A stretch of DNA of 32,396 nt, from assembly GCA_030699455.1 (NCBI GenBank), contig JAUYMN010000005.1, forward strand, positions 1 to 32,396, read 5' to 3'. Shown in pieces: positions 24,289 to 32,206 of the stretch; the stretch's first letter is position 1, and every line of letters starts with the position of its first letter. The stretch is from Nanobdellota archaeon. GTDB lineage: Archaea; Nanobdellota; Nanobdellia; SCGC-AAA011-G17; UBA489. The position numbers and the translations under genes are program-made. Below the pieces are notes generated by a model. It was not told where the DNA came from and searched no databases. It was given only the letters and a program-made list of their open reading frames with translations.

Positions 24289-26406
24289 ATGACTGAACTG
24301 ATATTTACAGAGAAGCCAGCCCAGGCTGAAAAGATAGCATTTGCCCTAGCAGATACAACTCCAACAAAAAAGACCATCGGAAAAGCACCTTATTATGAAT
24401 TAACCCATAATGGAAAAGAGATTATTGTTGGTTGTGCAGTTGGTCATTTATACGGATTAAAAGAAGAAAAGAAAAAAAAAGCAGGCTGGACATATCCGGT
24501 GTTTGATGTGTCATGGATAGAGGCGCACACAATAAGAAAATCACAGGCATTTTCAAAAGATTATTTATTAGCACTAAAGCAGTTGGTAAAGAAAGCAGAT
24601 AGTTTTGTAGTTGCTTGTGACTTTGATTCAGAAGGTTCAGTCATTGGATATAACTGCGTTAGGTTCATAGCAAAGAAGAAAGATGCAAAGAGAATGAAAT
24701 TCTCAACACTAACAAAAGATGAATTGATAGAATCATACAAAAATGCTTCAAAACACCTCGATTTTGAAATCATAGAGGCAGGTGAAACAAGGCATTACCT
24801 CGATTATTTCTGGGGCATATCCCTTTCAAGGGCATTAACATTGGCAATCAAATCAACAGGAGCCTTTAAGCTTATGACTTCAGGTCGTGTTCAAGGCCCG
24901 ACATTAAAGGTAATTGTAGATAAAGAAAAAGAAATTGCAAAATTCAAGCCAGAACCTTATTGGGAAATACTTCTTGAAGGAACTGCAAATGGCTCCCAAA
25001 TAAACGCAAACCACAAAGAAGGAAAAATATTTGATAAAAAACGTGCAGAAGAAATAATAAAGAAAACAAAGGATAAAAAAGCAACAATCACAAGTGTTAC
25101 AGCAAAAGAAGTAAATAAAGCAGCACCAAACCCATTTAATTTAACAAATTTACAAACAGAAGCATATTCATTATTTGGCATAACTCCCAAGGATACATTG
25201 TCAATTGCACAAGATCTTTACTCTTCAGGTTATATCTCATATCCAAGAACATCCTCACAAAAATTGCCTCCAGCCTTAGGTTACAAAAAGATAATTGAAA
25301 AATTAAGCAAGCAAAAAGAATATTCTGAATTATGTAAAAAACTATTATCCAAAAAATCTTTAAAACCAAATGAAGGAAAGAAAACAGATTCAGCACACCC
25401 TGCAATTTTTGCAACAGGTGAAAAAGGGAGAATGACAGATAAGCAAAAGAGAATTTATGATTTGATTGTAAGGCGATTTTTGGCAACATTTGGGGAAGAT
25501 GCAGTAAGAAAGACAGTTACAGCAGAGATAGATGTTAATTCTGAAATATTCTTTGCAAAAGGAACAACAACAATAAAGAAGGGGTGGCATGAGTATTATG
25601 GTCCGCACGTAAGATTAAAAGAAGAAGAGCTCCCGCCATTAAAGGAATCACAGGAAATAAAAAATCCAAAAATAAAAAGAGAAGACAAGCAAACAACACC
25701 ACCAAACAGGTATTCTCAGGCATCAATTATAAAGCAGATGGAAAACCTCAACATAGGAACAAAAGCAACAAGATCGGCGATTTTGGATGCATTATACCAG
25801 AGGAGCTATATAACAGACAATTCAATAACTGCAACATTGCTGGGCATGGAGACAGTAAACTCTCTTGAAAAATATTGCCCTGAGATTCTTGACACAGATT
25901 TGACAAGACATTTTGAGGAAGAAATGGATCAGATTCAGGAAGGGAAAAAAAAGCAGGGCGAAGTTCTCGAAGAAGCAAAGGAGACATTGATCAAAATATC
26001 AAATCATTTTAGAAAACATGAAAAAGAGATTGGTGAAGTATTAATAAAAGCCTCAAGAGAAACAGAATACAAGCTGAACACTATTGCAGAATGTCCAAAA
26101 TGCAAAAAAGGAGTTATACAAATACGTAACGGAAGATTTGGAAAATTTGTTGCATGCAACCAATATCCTGAATGCAAGACCACGTTTTCATTGCCAAGCA
26201 ATTCATTAATAAAAACATCAGATGTTAAATGCAAGGAATGTGGATTTTATACGGTGCTGGCAATTCGTGCGGCAAAAAGGCCATTCAACTATTGCTTAAA
26301 TCCTGAATGCCCTCCAAAGGTTGAGTGGAAAAAGCAACAGGAAGCAAAAAAATTAGAAGCAGGAATTCTTCCAAAGAAAACAGCTAAAAAAAGAATTAAA
26401 AAATGA
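24289..26406 (+). CDS. topA: DNA topoisomerase I (type IA)
   Basis: This 705-residue type IA topoisomerase relaxes negative supercoils through a covalent 5' phosphotyrosine. The Toprim domain is at the N-terminus (TEKPAQAEKIA with its conserved Glu; DFDSEG with Asp111, Asp113 and Glu115). The nucleophile is Tyr318 in GYISYPRTSSQKLP. The C-terminus carries a canonical zinc ribbon (CPKC at 602, then RFGKFVACNQYPEC) and a second Cys-rich unit (CKEC at 648, then CLNPEC), before a Lys-rich tail. TTTTTATAAAC stands about 28 nt before the ATG. The stop overlaps the next start by 4 nt (ATGA), so it is co-transcribed with the glycosyltransferase gene. Confidence 0.95.
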   Translation: MTELIFTEKPAQAEKIAFALADTTPTKKTIGKAPYYELTHNGKEIIVGCAVGHLYGLKEEKKKKAGWTYPVFDVSWIEAHTIRKSQAFSKDYLLALKQLVKKADSFVVACDFDSEGSVIGYNCVRFIAKKKDAKRMKFSTLTKDELIESYKNASKHLDFEIIEAGETRHYLDYFWGISLSRALTLAIKSTGAFKLMTSGRVQGPTLKVIVDKEKEIAKFKPEPYWEILLEGTANGSQINANHKEGKIFDKKRAEEIIKKTKDKKATITSVTAKEVNKAAPNPFNLTNLQTEAYSLFGITPKDTLSIAQDLYSSGYISYPRTSSQKLPPALGYKKIIEKLSKQKEYSELCKKLLSKKSLKPNEGKKTDSAHPAIFATGEKGRMTDKQKRIYDLIVRRFLATFGEDAVRKTVTAEIDVNSEIFFAKGTTTIKKGWHEYYGPHVRLKEEELPPLKESQEIKNPKIKREDKQTTPPNRYSQASIIKQMENLNIGTKATRSAILDALYQRSYITDNSITATLLGMETVNSLEKYCPEILDTDLTRHFEEEMDQIQEGKKKQGEVLEEAKETLIKISNHFRKHEKEIGEVLIKASRETEYKLNTIAECPKCKKGVIQIRNGRFGKFVACNQYPECKTTFSLPSNSLIKTSDVKCKECGFYTVLAIRAAKRPFNYCLNPECPPKVEWKKQQEAKKLEAGILPKKTAKKRIKK

Positions 26407-27104
26407 AAGCATCAGTACTCATTGGGACACCAACACATGAAGAAGATAAAATTTTCTTTGAAAGTTATTTTAACTCCATAAAAAACCAGGATTACCCATG
26501 CAAATTAATAGTAGCAGACAATTCAAAATCAGATGATTACTCAAATGAGCTAAAGAAAAAAAATATAGATGTAATAAAGGTTAGTTGGATTGATTCAAAA
26601 TATGATAGGGTTTTAGAATCAAGAAAGGAGATTACAAAAAAATTCCTTGAGGGAGATTATACACATTTATTTTGGGTTGATTCAGACATAATTCTGCCAA
26701 AAAAGGCCATCTCAGTGCTTTTGGAAGCGAATAAAGACATAATCTCGGGAGTATATCTAAGTTCTTTCACATATCCACAGTTCAAATTGATACATCCTGT
26801 CGCATATAAGCTCACACATGATGAAAATCTAAGGCTACCATTGCAGGCCGGAGAAATAAGAATAAACCATGTAAAAGAAATGCATTCTGTCGGATTTGGA
26901 TGCTGTCTGATAAAAAAAGAGGTTGCAGAAAAAATAAGATTAAGAAGAATCCCAAATACATCTTCAACAGAGGACATTTTATTTTGTTCAGATGCAAGAA
27001 AAAATAATTATAAGACATTCATACATGCAGGCGTATTATGCAAACACGGGCATAAGATGGATGATGGAATACACTACCTCGATGCAAACAACTACATAAA
27101 ATAA
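26403..27104 (+). CDS. GT-A fold glycosyltransferase-like protein
   Basis: This 233-residue protein resembles family 2 type nucleotide-sugar transferases: SVLIGTPTHEED at the N-terminus, LIVADNSKSDDY, and the metal-binding DxD-type motif in HLFWVDSDIIL. A Cys- and His-containing C-terminus (AGVLCKHGHKMDDG) follows. It lacks membrane helices and is shorter than most full enzymes. Acceptor and sugar cannot be told. It overlaps topA by 4 nt and its 3' end runs 13 nt into the convergent radB gene. Confidence 0.75.
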   Translation: MKASVLIGTPTHEEDKIFFESYFNSIKNQDYPCKLIVADNSKSDDYSNELKKKNIDVIKVSWIDSKYDRVLESRKEITKKFLEGDYTHLFWVDSDIILPKKAISVLLEANKDIISGVYLSSFTYPQFKLIHPVAYKLTHDENLRLPLQAGEIRINHVKEMHSVGFGCCLIKKEVAEKIRLRRIPNTSSTEDILFCSDARKNNYKTFIHAGVLCKHGHKMDDGIHYLDANNYIK

Positions 27105-27700
27105 AAACCATCATCAGAAAGACTGAATTCTTTTGAAATTTCTTTTGGTTTTAATATTTTTATTATTCTTTTTCCATTAGATTCATCCAGAAATATAATA
27201 TTATCACACCATTTTTTAACATAATTTTTTCCAACTGGTTCTGCTTTGTTTTCTTTAATGTCTTGGTAAACTTGATTGCAGACAATTATTGGTTTATTCC
27301 TGCTTATTTCCTTTAATATTCTCATCTGCCTTGCCAGTTCATTATTGCTTTTGTTATAATCTACTTTGCTAACTTCTCTGTAATGTTTTCCAACAGTATC
27401 AAGACCAATCACATCAAACAATTTTTCATTGTCTAATATCTTTCCTATCATTTCAGCCTGTTCACTAAAATTTTTTGGTTTTATAACAATCAGACTGCTC
27501 AATTCTGTTTCTTCTGATATTTGTTTGAACCTCTCAATGCTGAACCCATTTTCGGAATCTATGATAAATACCTTTCCTTGTGATAGCTTAGCAATCTCCA
27601 TCAAGAACGTTGTTTTTCCAACTCCTGCTTTTCCATAGACTAAAAACAGCCCCCTTTCCAGCTTAATGCCACTATTTTCCAGAAATTCTTTGAGATTCAT
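27092..27700 (-). CDS. radB: RadB-like RecA-family ATPase
   Basis: This 202-residue single-domain RecA-fold ATPase has Walker A GKAGVGKTT near residue 24 and Walker B VIGLDTVGKHYRE near residue 100, with an L2-like VCNQVYQD segment. It lacks the N-terminal helix-hairpin-helix domain of RadA, which fits RadB, the archaeal recombination mediator paralogue. The length is slightly short for the family. The start is an ATG with a TTTAATAAAC box about 29 nt upstream. A KaiC-like protein is the alternative. Confidence 0.78.
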   Translation of the reverse strand: MNLKEFLENSGIKLERGLFLVYGKAGVGKTTFLMEIAKLSQGKVFIIDSENGFSIERFKQISEETELSSLIVIKPKNFSEQAEMIGKILDNEKLFDVIGLDTVGKHYREVSKVDYNKSNNELARQMRILKEISRNKPIIVCNQVYQDIKENKAEPVGKNYVKKWCDNIIFLDESNGKRIIKILKPKEISKEFSLSDDGFYFM

Positions 27701-28203
27701 GTGAATTATAATTTGATGCCGTTTATTAAATTAAGCATATTATTTCATAGAAATATTATCAAATAAATCTTAAACTTCAGAATACTTTCGGAAATAATTG
27801 GGAACAGCATTTAAACCGAAAATTCTGGAAGATTTTTATGAAAATTCCACTAAAACTGGTAAGAAGGATACTGTATATCACTCTGATTTTTATAAGATAT
27901 TTGCAGATAAGAAAGAAAAGGATAGATACTGAGTGTAGTTGTGATAATCTGGTAAGAGATAGATAGGTTGTTTAAAGAAGAGCTGAACTTCGTTGGGTTT
28001 GTAAATAAATGGTTGATATTATTCTAAGATATTTATATAGATATTACATGGGTATTACAAAAGACATAAAATGAAACACAAGATTTAATTCTACAATTTA
28101 CACAGATATGATTTTCACATTAAATGAACGTTTTATTGTTAAAAAAATAAAAGCATCATTTGTAATTTAACTACCATTACAAAATAGCAAAGCTCAAAAA
28201 AAC
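27701..28203. other. Intergenic region between radB and the accessory block
   Basis: About 500 nt without a long gene. It contains the 42-codon ORF at 27838, a short coding-like stretch in another frame of the same place (ending KKEKDRY), and a strong TATA-like run GATATTTATATAG near 28028 that precedes only tiny ORFs. It may hold gene relics or a small RNA; nothing further can be supported. Confidence 0.4.
27838..27966 (+). CDS. Possible 42-aa hydrophobic/basic peptide
   Basis: This short ORF reads MKIPLKLVRRILYITLIFIR and then a basic stretch with CSC. A TATA-like GCATTTAAACC is centred about 26 nt before the ATG, the spacing seen at leaderless genes here. The first 25 residues could be an amphipathic membrane helix, as in small toxins. 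Another frame is open over the same bases, so this could equally be a relic. Confidence 0.25.
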   Translation: MKIPLKLVRRILYITLIFIRYLQIRKKRIDTECSCDNLVRDR

Positions 28204-28241
28204 GGCTTTGCACAAAAACTAGCTGTCTTTTTGTGCAAAAT
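28204..28241. repeat. Hairpin and left copy of the 17-nt inverted repeat
   Basis: TTTGCACAAAAA (28207-28218) and TTTTTGTGCAAA (28228-28239) form a perfect 12-bp hairpin with a 9-nt loop over the stop of the next gene. The string GGCTTTGCACAAAAACT (28204-28220) is the exact reverse complement of 32246-32262, about 4 kb away. It may be a terminator, a terminal repeat or both. Confidence 0.8.
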
Positions 28242-28935
28242 CAAAAGTTTTATACTTTTCAAGAGTATACTTTTCAAAATTAGAAATACTTTCTTTATTT
28301 CCAGATTTCAACTCTTTTATGTACTTGTAAAAATCCTGAGAGATTATACCCAAGAATTTGCAAGGGTTTATCAAGATAGTTCTTTCTTTCGTACCAGTCT
28401 CTCTTAAATAAAGAGCAGCATCAAAATCCCTAGACACAACCACATCTTTTTTTATCATACCATCATGAAACAAGCCGCATCTAACTTGATCATAAAAATG
28501 TTCGAGTCTTTTTTCTGAGATTATGTTATTGGAAATTTTAAAGATTCTTCTAAATCCGCGAATAAAACATTTTTTAGAACTATTTCGACTTGGTTTTCCT
28601 TCCCTATACTGCTGATTTCCTTCTATATAGCTAATTGCAATTTGAAGTACAACCAAATCATTATTTTTATCCTTCATTAACTTTTTTGCAACATCTAAAA
28701 ACCAACCATTTACTTGGTCTTCATAAATTAGTATTCGTGTTTCTATTTTATTAATATCATATTCATTAAACCAATCAGGTTTATTTAGGTCTAGCCATTT
28801 TCTTTTATTTATTGTAACTTCTTTTCCTTTTATCAATAGCTGGTAAAAATTTTTACTTACTGCCTTTTTTTGATATTTCCATTTTAATTGATTCCTAAAT
28901 ATTTTGTAGTAGTTTTTCATTTTATTTTTATACAA
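28219..28935 (-). CDS. HEPN-like protein, possible defence ribonuclease (A)
   Basis: This 238-residue helical protein has VRCGLFHDGM near residues 151-160. Arg152 and His157 fit the Rx4H catalytic motif of HEPN ribonucleases, found in toxins, abortive-infection proteins and CRISPR effectors. An upstream helix with SYIEGNQQYREG precedes it, as expected for the first acidic/polar helix of such folds. It has no membrane segment. The start overlaps the neighbouring HEPN-like gene by up to 8 nt (an inner ATG at 28920 would avoid this), so the two are translated from one mRNA. It ends inside a perfect hairpin. The fold is inferred from pattern; an RNase role is likely but unproven. Confidence 0.6.
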   Translation of the reverse strand: MYKNKMKNYYKIFRNQLKWKYQKKAVSKNFYQLLIKGKEVTINKRKWLDLNKPDWFNEYDINKIETRILIYEDQVNGWFLDVAKKLMKDKNNDLVVLQIAISYIEGNQQYREGKPSRNSSKKCFIRGFRRIFKISNNIISEKRLEHFYDQVRCGLFHDGMIKKDVVVSRDFDAALYLRETGTKERTILINPCKFLGIISQDFYKYIKELKSGNKESISNFEKYTLEKYKTFDFAQKDS

Positions 28936-29716
28936 AATTTCTTTCTAGTTCCTCGATTTTGGTTTTAACTTCATTATTTGAAAGGTCTAGCCACGGAAGC
29001 AGATGATATACTAATGCTGTATTTTCAACACTATGCATACTTAGTATTACAGTATGTACATCTTTTAGTTTTTCATAAATTTCTGCAACACTATACCTCG
29101 CAATTTCTTTCGGTTTGACTTTTTTAGTGTCTCTAAAGACTATCGTTGCTGGAGGCTCAAAATATGTGCCTTCGTGGTCAACACTGTTTCTTAATGTTGA
29201 ATCTACAAAAGATTTGATATTGTCTAATTTCAATGAATATTTTTTTTCTAGTTCTGATAGACAGTTTAATAGTCTTGGAATGCTCAACTGGTTTTCATTA
29301 GGATTTAGTCCACATAAATAAACAACCCTTTTCAGCTTTTTCCAAAAGATTTCACAAGTGGAAGCATAAGCTCTTCCAAGTTTCAAAGCAGTAATCTCAT
29401 TTACATCTTGGTGTAATTCCTTGACCATCTCAGCCTGTTCTTTTAGCCGTTGTATAATTCCAAGACCCTCGACATGGTCTTTGAGTATTGTAAAATTTAT
29501 CCATATTTGTTCTTTCCAGATTTCTCCAATAACTTTAGCATATTCTCTATTTATTTGAAGAAATAAGTTGAGTCTATCAGGTCTTCCCCTAAAAATAGGC
29601 AAGAAGGGTAAGTCTTTACATTGTTTTTCGTTTATTTCTTTCAAATTTCTTATCGCTTTTTTTGGGTCTTTCAAAAAATCTTTCTGCATATCTTTAATAT
29701 CTTGTAATGTAACCAT
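28928..29716 (-). CDS. HEPN-like protein, possible defence ribonuclease (B)
   Basis: This 262-residue all-helical protein contains STLRNSVDHEGTYF; Arg176 and His181 again form an Rx4H HEPN motif. Its N-terminal 100 residues are a long helical region (QDIKDMQKDFLKDPKK through RLKEQAEMVKELHQD) that may be a recognition or partner-binding part. It is the promoter-proximal gene of the pair: a reverse-strand TTTATATA lies 27 nt (centre) before ATG 29716, so I use that instead of the track's TTG at 29725. The two proteins share the motif but no obvious overall similarity, so they may form a heteromeric complex or effector/regulator pair. Confidence 0.58.
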   Translation of the reverse strand: MVTLQDIKDMQKDFLKDPKKAIRNLKEINEKQCKDLPFLPIFRGRPDRLNLFLQINREYAKVIGEIWKEQIWINFTILKDHVEGLGIIQRLKEQAEMVKELHQDVNEITALKLGRAYASTCEIFWKKLKRVVYLCGLNPNENQLSIPRLLNCLSELEKKYSLKLDNIKSFVDSTLRNSVDHEGTYFEPPATIVFRDTKKVKPKEIARYSVAEIYEKLKDVHTVILSMHSVENTALVYHLLPWLDLSNNEVKTKIEELERNFV

Positions 29717-29793
29717 TTTGAACAATTAGCAATCACTTGTATATAAAGAATAGTTCCATTACCCGAAGGCTCTGTAGAAAGTTAAAGATTTAA

Positions 29794-29809
29794 GGAGGCT
29801 TGCGCCTCC
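29794..29809 (+). repeat. GC-rich hairpin at the edge of the transferred segment
   Basis: GGAGGC-TTGC-GCCTCC is a perfect 6-bp stem with a 4-nt loop, unusual in this AT-rich DNA. It stands between the divergent HEPN operon and the plus-strand nuclease/methylase genes, and marks the point where G+C content rises. Confidence 0.65.
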
Positions 29810-29837
29810 ACCCCAGTATCAAGCAAGATATGAGGTG

Positions 29838-29963
29838 ATGAGAATGGTGCAGTTTAATTATAATAAACTTGTGGCAGAAGCCCACAAGGTCATCGCAGAG
29901 GAACATGTTCCTCTGCATTGGAGCAAGACAAAAAATGAATTGTTTGATATACATACCATATGA
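29838..29963 (+). CDS. Possible 41-aa ORF (relic or leader)
   Basis: The peptide starts MRMVQFNYNKLVAEAHKVIA and contains VPLHWSK. Its codons use more G and C than the neighbouring genes. The sequence ATGAGGTGATG just upstream looks Shine-Dalgarno-like. It is in the same frame as the nuclease gene 40 nt downstream. It may be a truncated gene brought in with this segment; I recognise no family. Confidence 0.3.
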   Translation: MRMVQFNYNKLVAEAHKVIAEEHVPLHWSKTKNELFDIHTI

Positions 29964-30002
29964 ATATTGTTCGTGCTTTTTCCAGGTTGAGCAGAAGGAT
30001 TA

Positions 30003-30659
30003 TTGTCAATAAATGTAATGCTTGAATGCGAGAGGTGTTTCTGGCTTCAGCTCATTAAGAAAATAAAGAGACCATCAGGGGCATTTCCTTCACTTCCTGG
30101 AGGCATGGACAAGATTCTTAAGTAGCATTTTGATAGGTTCATGGAGAAGGACGAGCTTCCGCCAGAAATTAGAAAGCAAGGCGTTGCCAACGGCTATAAA
30201 TTGATTGATGACAAAGCAATATTAGAAATTTGGAGAAAAAACAGAAAAGGCGTTCAGTATAAAGATAAGACATCAGGAATAATCTTGATGGGTGCCGTCG
30301 ACAATATCCTATCCAATGGCAAGAAGCTTGTCGTATTGGACTACAAGACAAGAGGTTATCCTCTCAAGGAAGATACAGCAGAGCATTATCAGGCACAGCT
30401 AGACATCTACAATTTCCTCCTGAGAGAGAATGGTTATGACACCGTAGATTACGCTTACCTTTTATTTTACCATCCTGAGAAAGTGCTGGATAATGGTGAT
30501 GTAGTATTTAATACAGACTTGGTAAAAATAAATACAAATGCCGAAAATGGTTCGAAAGTTTTCAGGAAAGCTATAAAAATATTGGAGTCTAATAAAGCTC
30601 CTGAGTCGAGTCGAGATTGCAAGTTTTGTAAGTACCTTAAAGAAGGAGGTAGCTCTTAA
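30003..30659 (+). pseudogene. PD-(D/E)XK nuclease (Cas4/RecB-like) with in-frame TAG
   Basis: The frame from TTG 30003 (MSINVMLECERCFWLQ...) runs through GAFPSLPGGMDKILK to a TAG at 30123-30125. It then continues without any shift as HFDRFMEKDELPPEIRKQG to 30659. The downstream part has the nuclease core, with Asp in MGAVDNIL and the D-x-K of VVLDYKT, and ends in CKFCKY. With the N-terminal CERC these Cys recall the iron-sulfur cluster of Cas4-like nucleases. The family is PDDEXK_1. The ORF track gives only the part from ATG 30141, which would lose CERC. The lesion is one nucleotide from a sense codon, so it is a young pseudogene, a sequencing error or, less likely, readthrough. Confidence 0.7.
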
Positions 30660-30660
30660 A

Positions 30661-30828
30661 ATGGGTGGTGGAAAGCGCAATTATCGGACTATGAGGTCAC
30701 AGTTTAGAAAAAAAGCAAAAAAAGATGAATCACAAGATAAGGTTGATGAACCTAAGAAAAAACCAAGCGATGAAGACGTAAATAAACTTTTGGAGTTGTT
30801 TAAGAAAAAAGATGATGAAAAAAATTGA
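30661..30828 (+). CDS. Small charged protein between nuclease and methylase
   Basis: This 55-residue protein is too short for the track. It starts MGGGKRNYRTMRSQFRKKAK and ends in an acidic/basic helix (EDVNKLLELFKKKDDEKN). It has a perfect Shine-Dalgarno-like GGAGGT (30645-30650) 10 nt before the ATG, inside the end of the nuclease frame, and it overlaps the dam start by 17 nt. The tight packing suggests one operon. The function is unknown; it may be a small DNA-binding or regulatory subunit. Confidence 0.55.
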   Translation: MGGGKRNYRTMRSQFRKKAKKDESQDKVDEPKKKPSDEDVNKLLELFKKKDDEKN

Positions 30829-31642
30829 CAGGCCTACATTTGTGAAGTGGGCTGGTGGGAAAAAACAATTGATAGAACAATTTAAACAATTTTTTCCACA
30901 AGAAGCAGAAAGATACTTTGAACCATTTGTTGGTGGCGGTGCAGTTGCTTTCTATGTTATACAAAAGAACCACCTGAAAGAAATTTACCTGTCAGATATA
31001 AATGAAGAATTAATCAATTGTTATGAAGTGATACGGGGCAATGTTGAAGAATTAATAGACAAACTGAAACAACACCGAAACAATCATAATAAGGAATATT
31101 ATTATGCTATAAGAGAATTGACACCAGAAATTTTATCGAAAGTAGAAAGAGCCTCAATATTTATTTACTTAAATAAAACTTGTTTTAATGGTTTATACAG
31201 GGTAAATTCAAAAGGAAAATTTAATGTTCCAATGGGGAGCTATAAGAACCCATCAATCTTCCACGAAGATGATTTAAGAGAACTATCAAAAATACTGAAA
31301 AATGTAAAAATCTTAAAAATGCATTTTGAGAAAGTATCAGAATATGCAAAAAAAGGAGACTTTATTTATTTTGACCCGCCTTATTACCCTCTTCAAAAAG
31401 GGAAAAGCTTCACATCATATACAAAAAATAATTTTTCAGAAAAAGACCAGATAAGATTAGCAGAGGTATTTCGAGAGCTAGACAAGAAAGGTTGTAAGGT
31501 TATGTTATCCAACAGCGACACAAAATTTATCAAAGAATTATACCAAGGATACAATATTCACATTGTTAAAGCAAAAAGAATGATAAATTGCGATGCCACA
31601 AAACGAGGGGCTATAAATGAGGTCGTCGTAACAAATTATTAA
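30812..31642 (+). CDS. Dam-family DNA adenine-N6 methyltransferase
   Basis: This 276-residue enzyme transfers a methyl group from S-adenosylmethionine to adenine N6 in DNA. The SAM-binding motif FEPFVGGGAV is at about residue 35 and the catalytic DPPYYPL near residue 190, in the order of alpha-class D12/Dam enzymes. WAGGKKQL at the N-terminus is also typical. The sequence specificity (often GATC) cannot be read from motifs. The ATG at 30812 or 30815 lies inside the end of the 55-aa gene. It is convergent with the gene at 31639-32169 (4-nt overlap), an arrangement common in restriction-modification pairs. Confidence 0.93.
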   Translation: MMKKIDRPTFVKWAGGKKQLIEQFKQFFPQEAERYFEPFVGGGAVAFYVIQKNHLKEIYLSDINEELINCYEVIRGNVEELIDKLKQHRNNHNKEYYYAIRELTPEILSKVERASIFIYLNKTCFNGLYRVNSKGKFNVPMGSYKNPSIFHEDDLRELSKILKNVKILKMHFEKVSEYAKKGDFIYFDPPYYPLQKGKSFTSYTKNNFSEKDQIRLAEVFRELDKKGCKVMLSNSDTKFIKELYQGYNIHIVKAKRMINCDATKRGAINEVVVTNY

Positions 31643-32169
31643 CCACCAATTTGAGTTGCTTTGCTTACAATAACAAATATTTCTTTCTCTTGCAATATAC
31701 TATCCATTAATTCCTTAAAAACTCTTGCTGGCTTTTCAGGAGGCATATTTTTCTCCATTTTTATCATTAATTCAATTAGATGTCCAATAAACTCAACAGA
31801 ATACTCGCCATATTTATTAAGCTCATTAAACTCCTCAAGCTTCTCTGGAGTTGTTTCTCTCAATTCACATTTGGCTCTGTCTTCTTTACTACAAAATCCT
31901 TCTACACGTTCATACATATCTCTTAAATATTTTAAGAATTTCATAGTAAGTTCTTTATCATGCTCTTTTTTAACCAAAATATCTATAACCCAATGAATAT
32001 GTTTTGGCGTTCTAACTCTCTTTCCATCTTCTTTGTATTTAATTAAAATGTCGTGGTCTGGATTATGCCCTCTACTTCCTTCAAAGACACCAATAGTAAC
32101 CCCATCCAATTTGATCTCTTTGATTGATTTAGCTTTTCTACCTGTTCCATCTCTTGGAGAGTATTCCAT
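31639..32169 (-). CDS. Unknown protein, candidate restriction partner of the Dam enzyme
   Basis: This 176-residue protein is unrecognised. It contains a charged block (SRGHNPDHDILIKYKEDGKR) and RTPKHIHWVIDILVKKEHD, then a Cys pair (EGFCSKEDRAKC) and a helical end. The PD...(E/D)-x-K spacing of a restriction nuclease might be hidden in the first block, but it is not clean. I use ATG 32169 instead of TTG 32181, because a reverse TTTAAATA box is centred 26 nt upstream of it. Three TTTTGTGCA units at about 20-bp spacing lie upstream of that box. Position, facing the dam gene tail to tail, is the main hint of function. Confidence 0.55.
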   Translation of the reverse strand: MEYSPRDGTGRKAKSIKEIKLDGVTIGVFEGSRGHNPDHDILIKYKEDGKRVRTPKHIHWVIDILVKKEHDKELTMKFLKYLRDMYERVEGFCSKEDRAKCELRETTPEKLEEFNELNKYGEYSVEFIGHLIELMIKMEKNMPPEKPARVFKELMDSILQEKEIFVIVSKATQIGG

Positions 32170-32206
32170 AACTTTGGGCAATACCTTCTGTTATTTAAAG
32201 AATCCG

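Noticed and set aside
24561-26234. Minus-strand ORFs inside topA
   Set aside because: They lie opposite an intact topoisomerase with all motifs; their Leu/Ser/Phe-rich sequences are typical of antisense frames.
30003-30659. TAG as pyrrolysine or general readthrough codon
   Set aside because: No PylT/PylS is visible here, and other genes in the window end with TAG, so a simple nonsense mutation is more likely.
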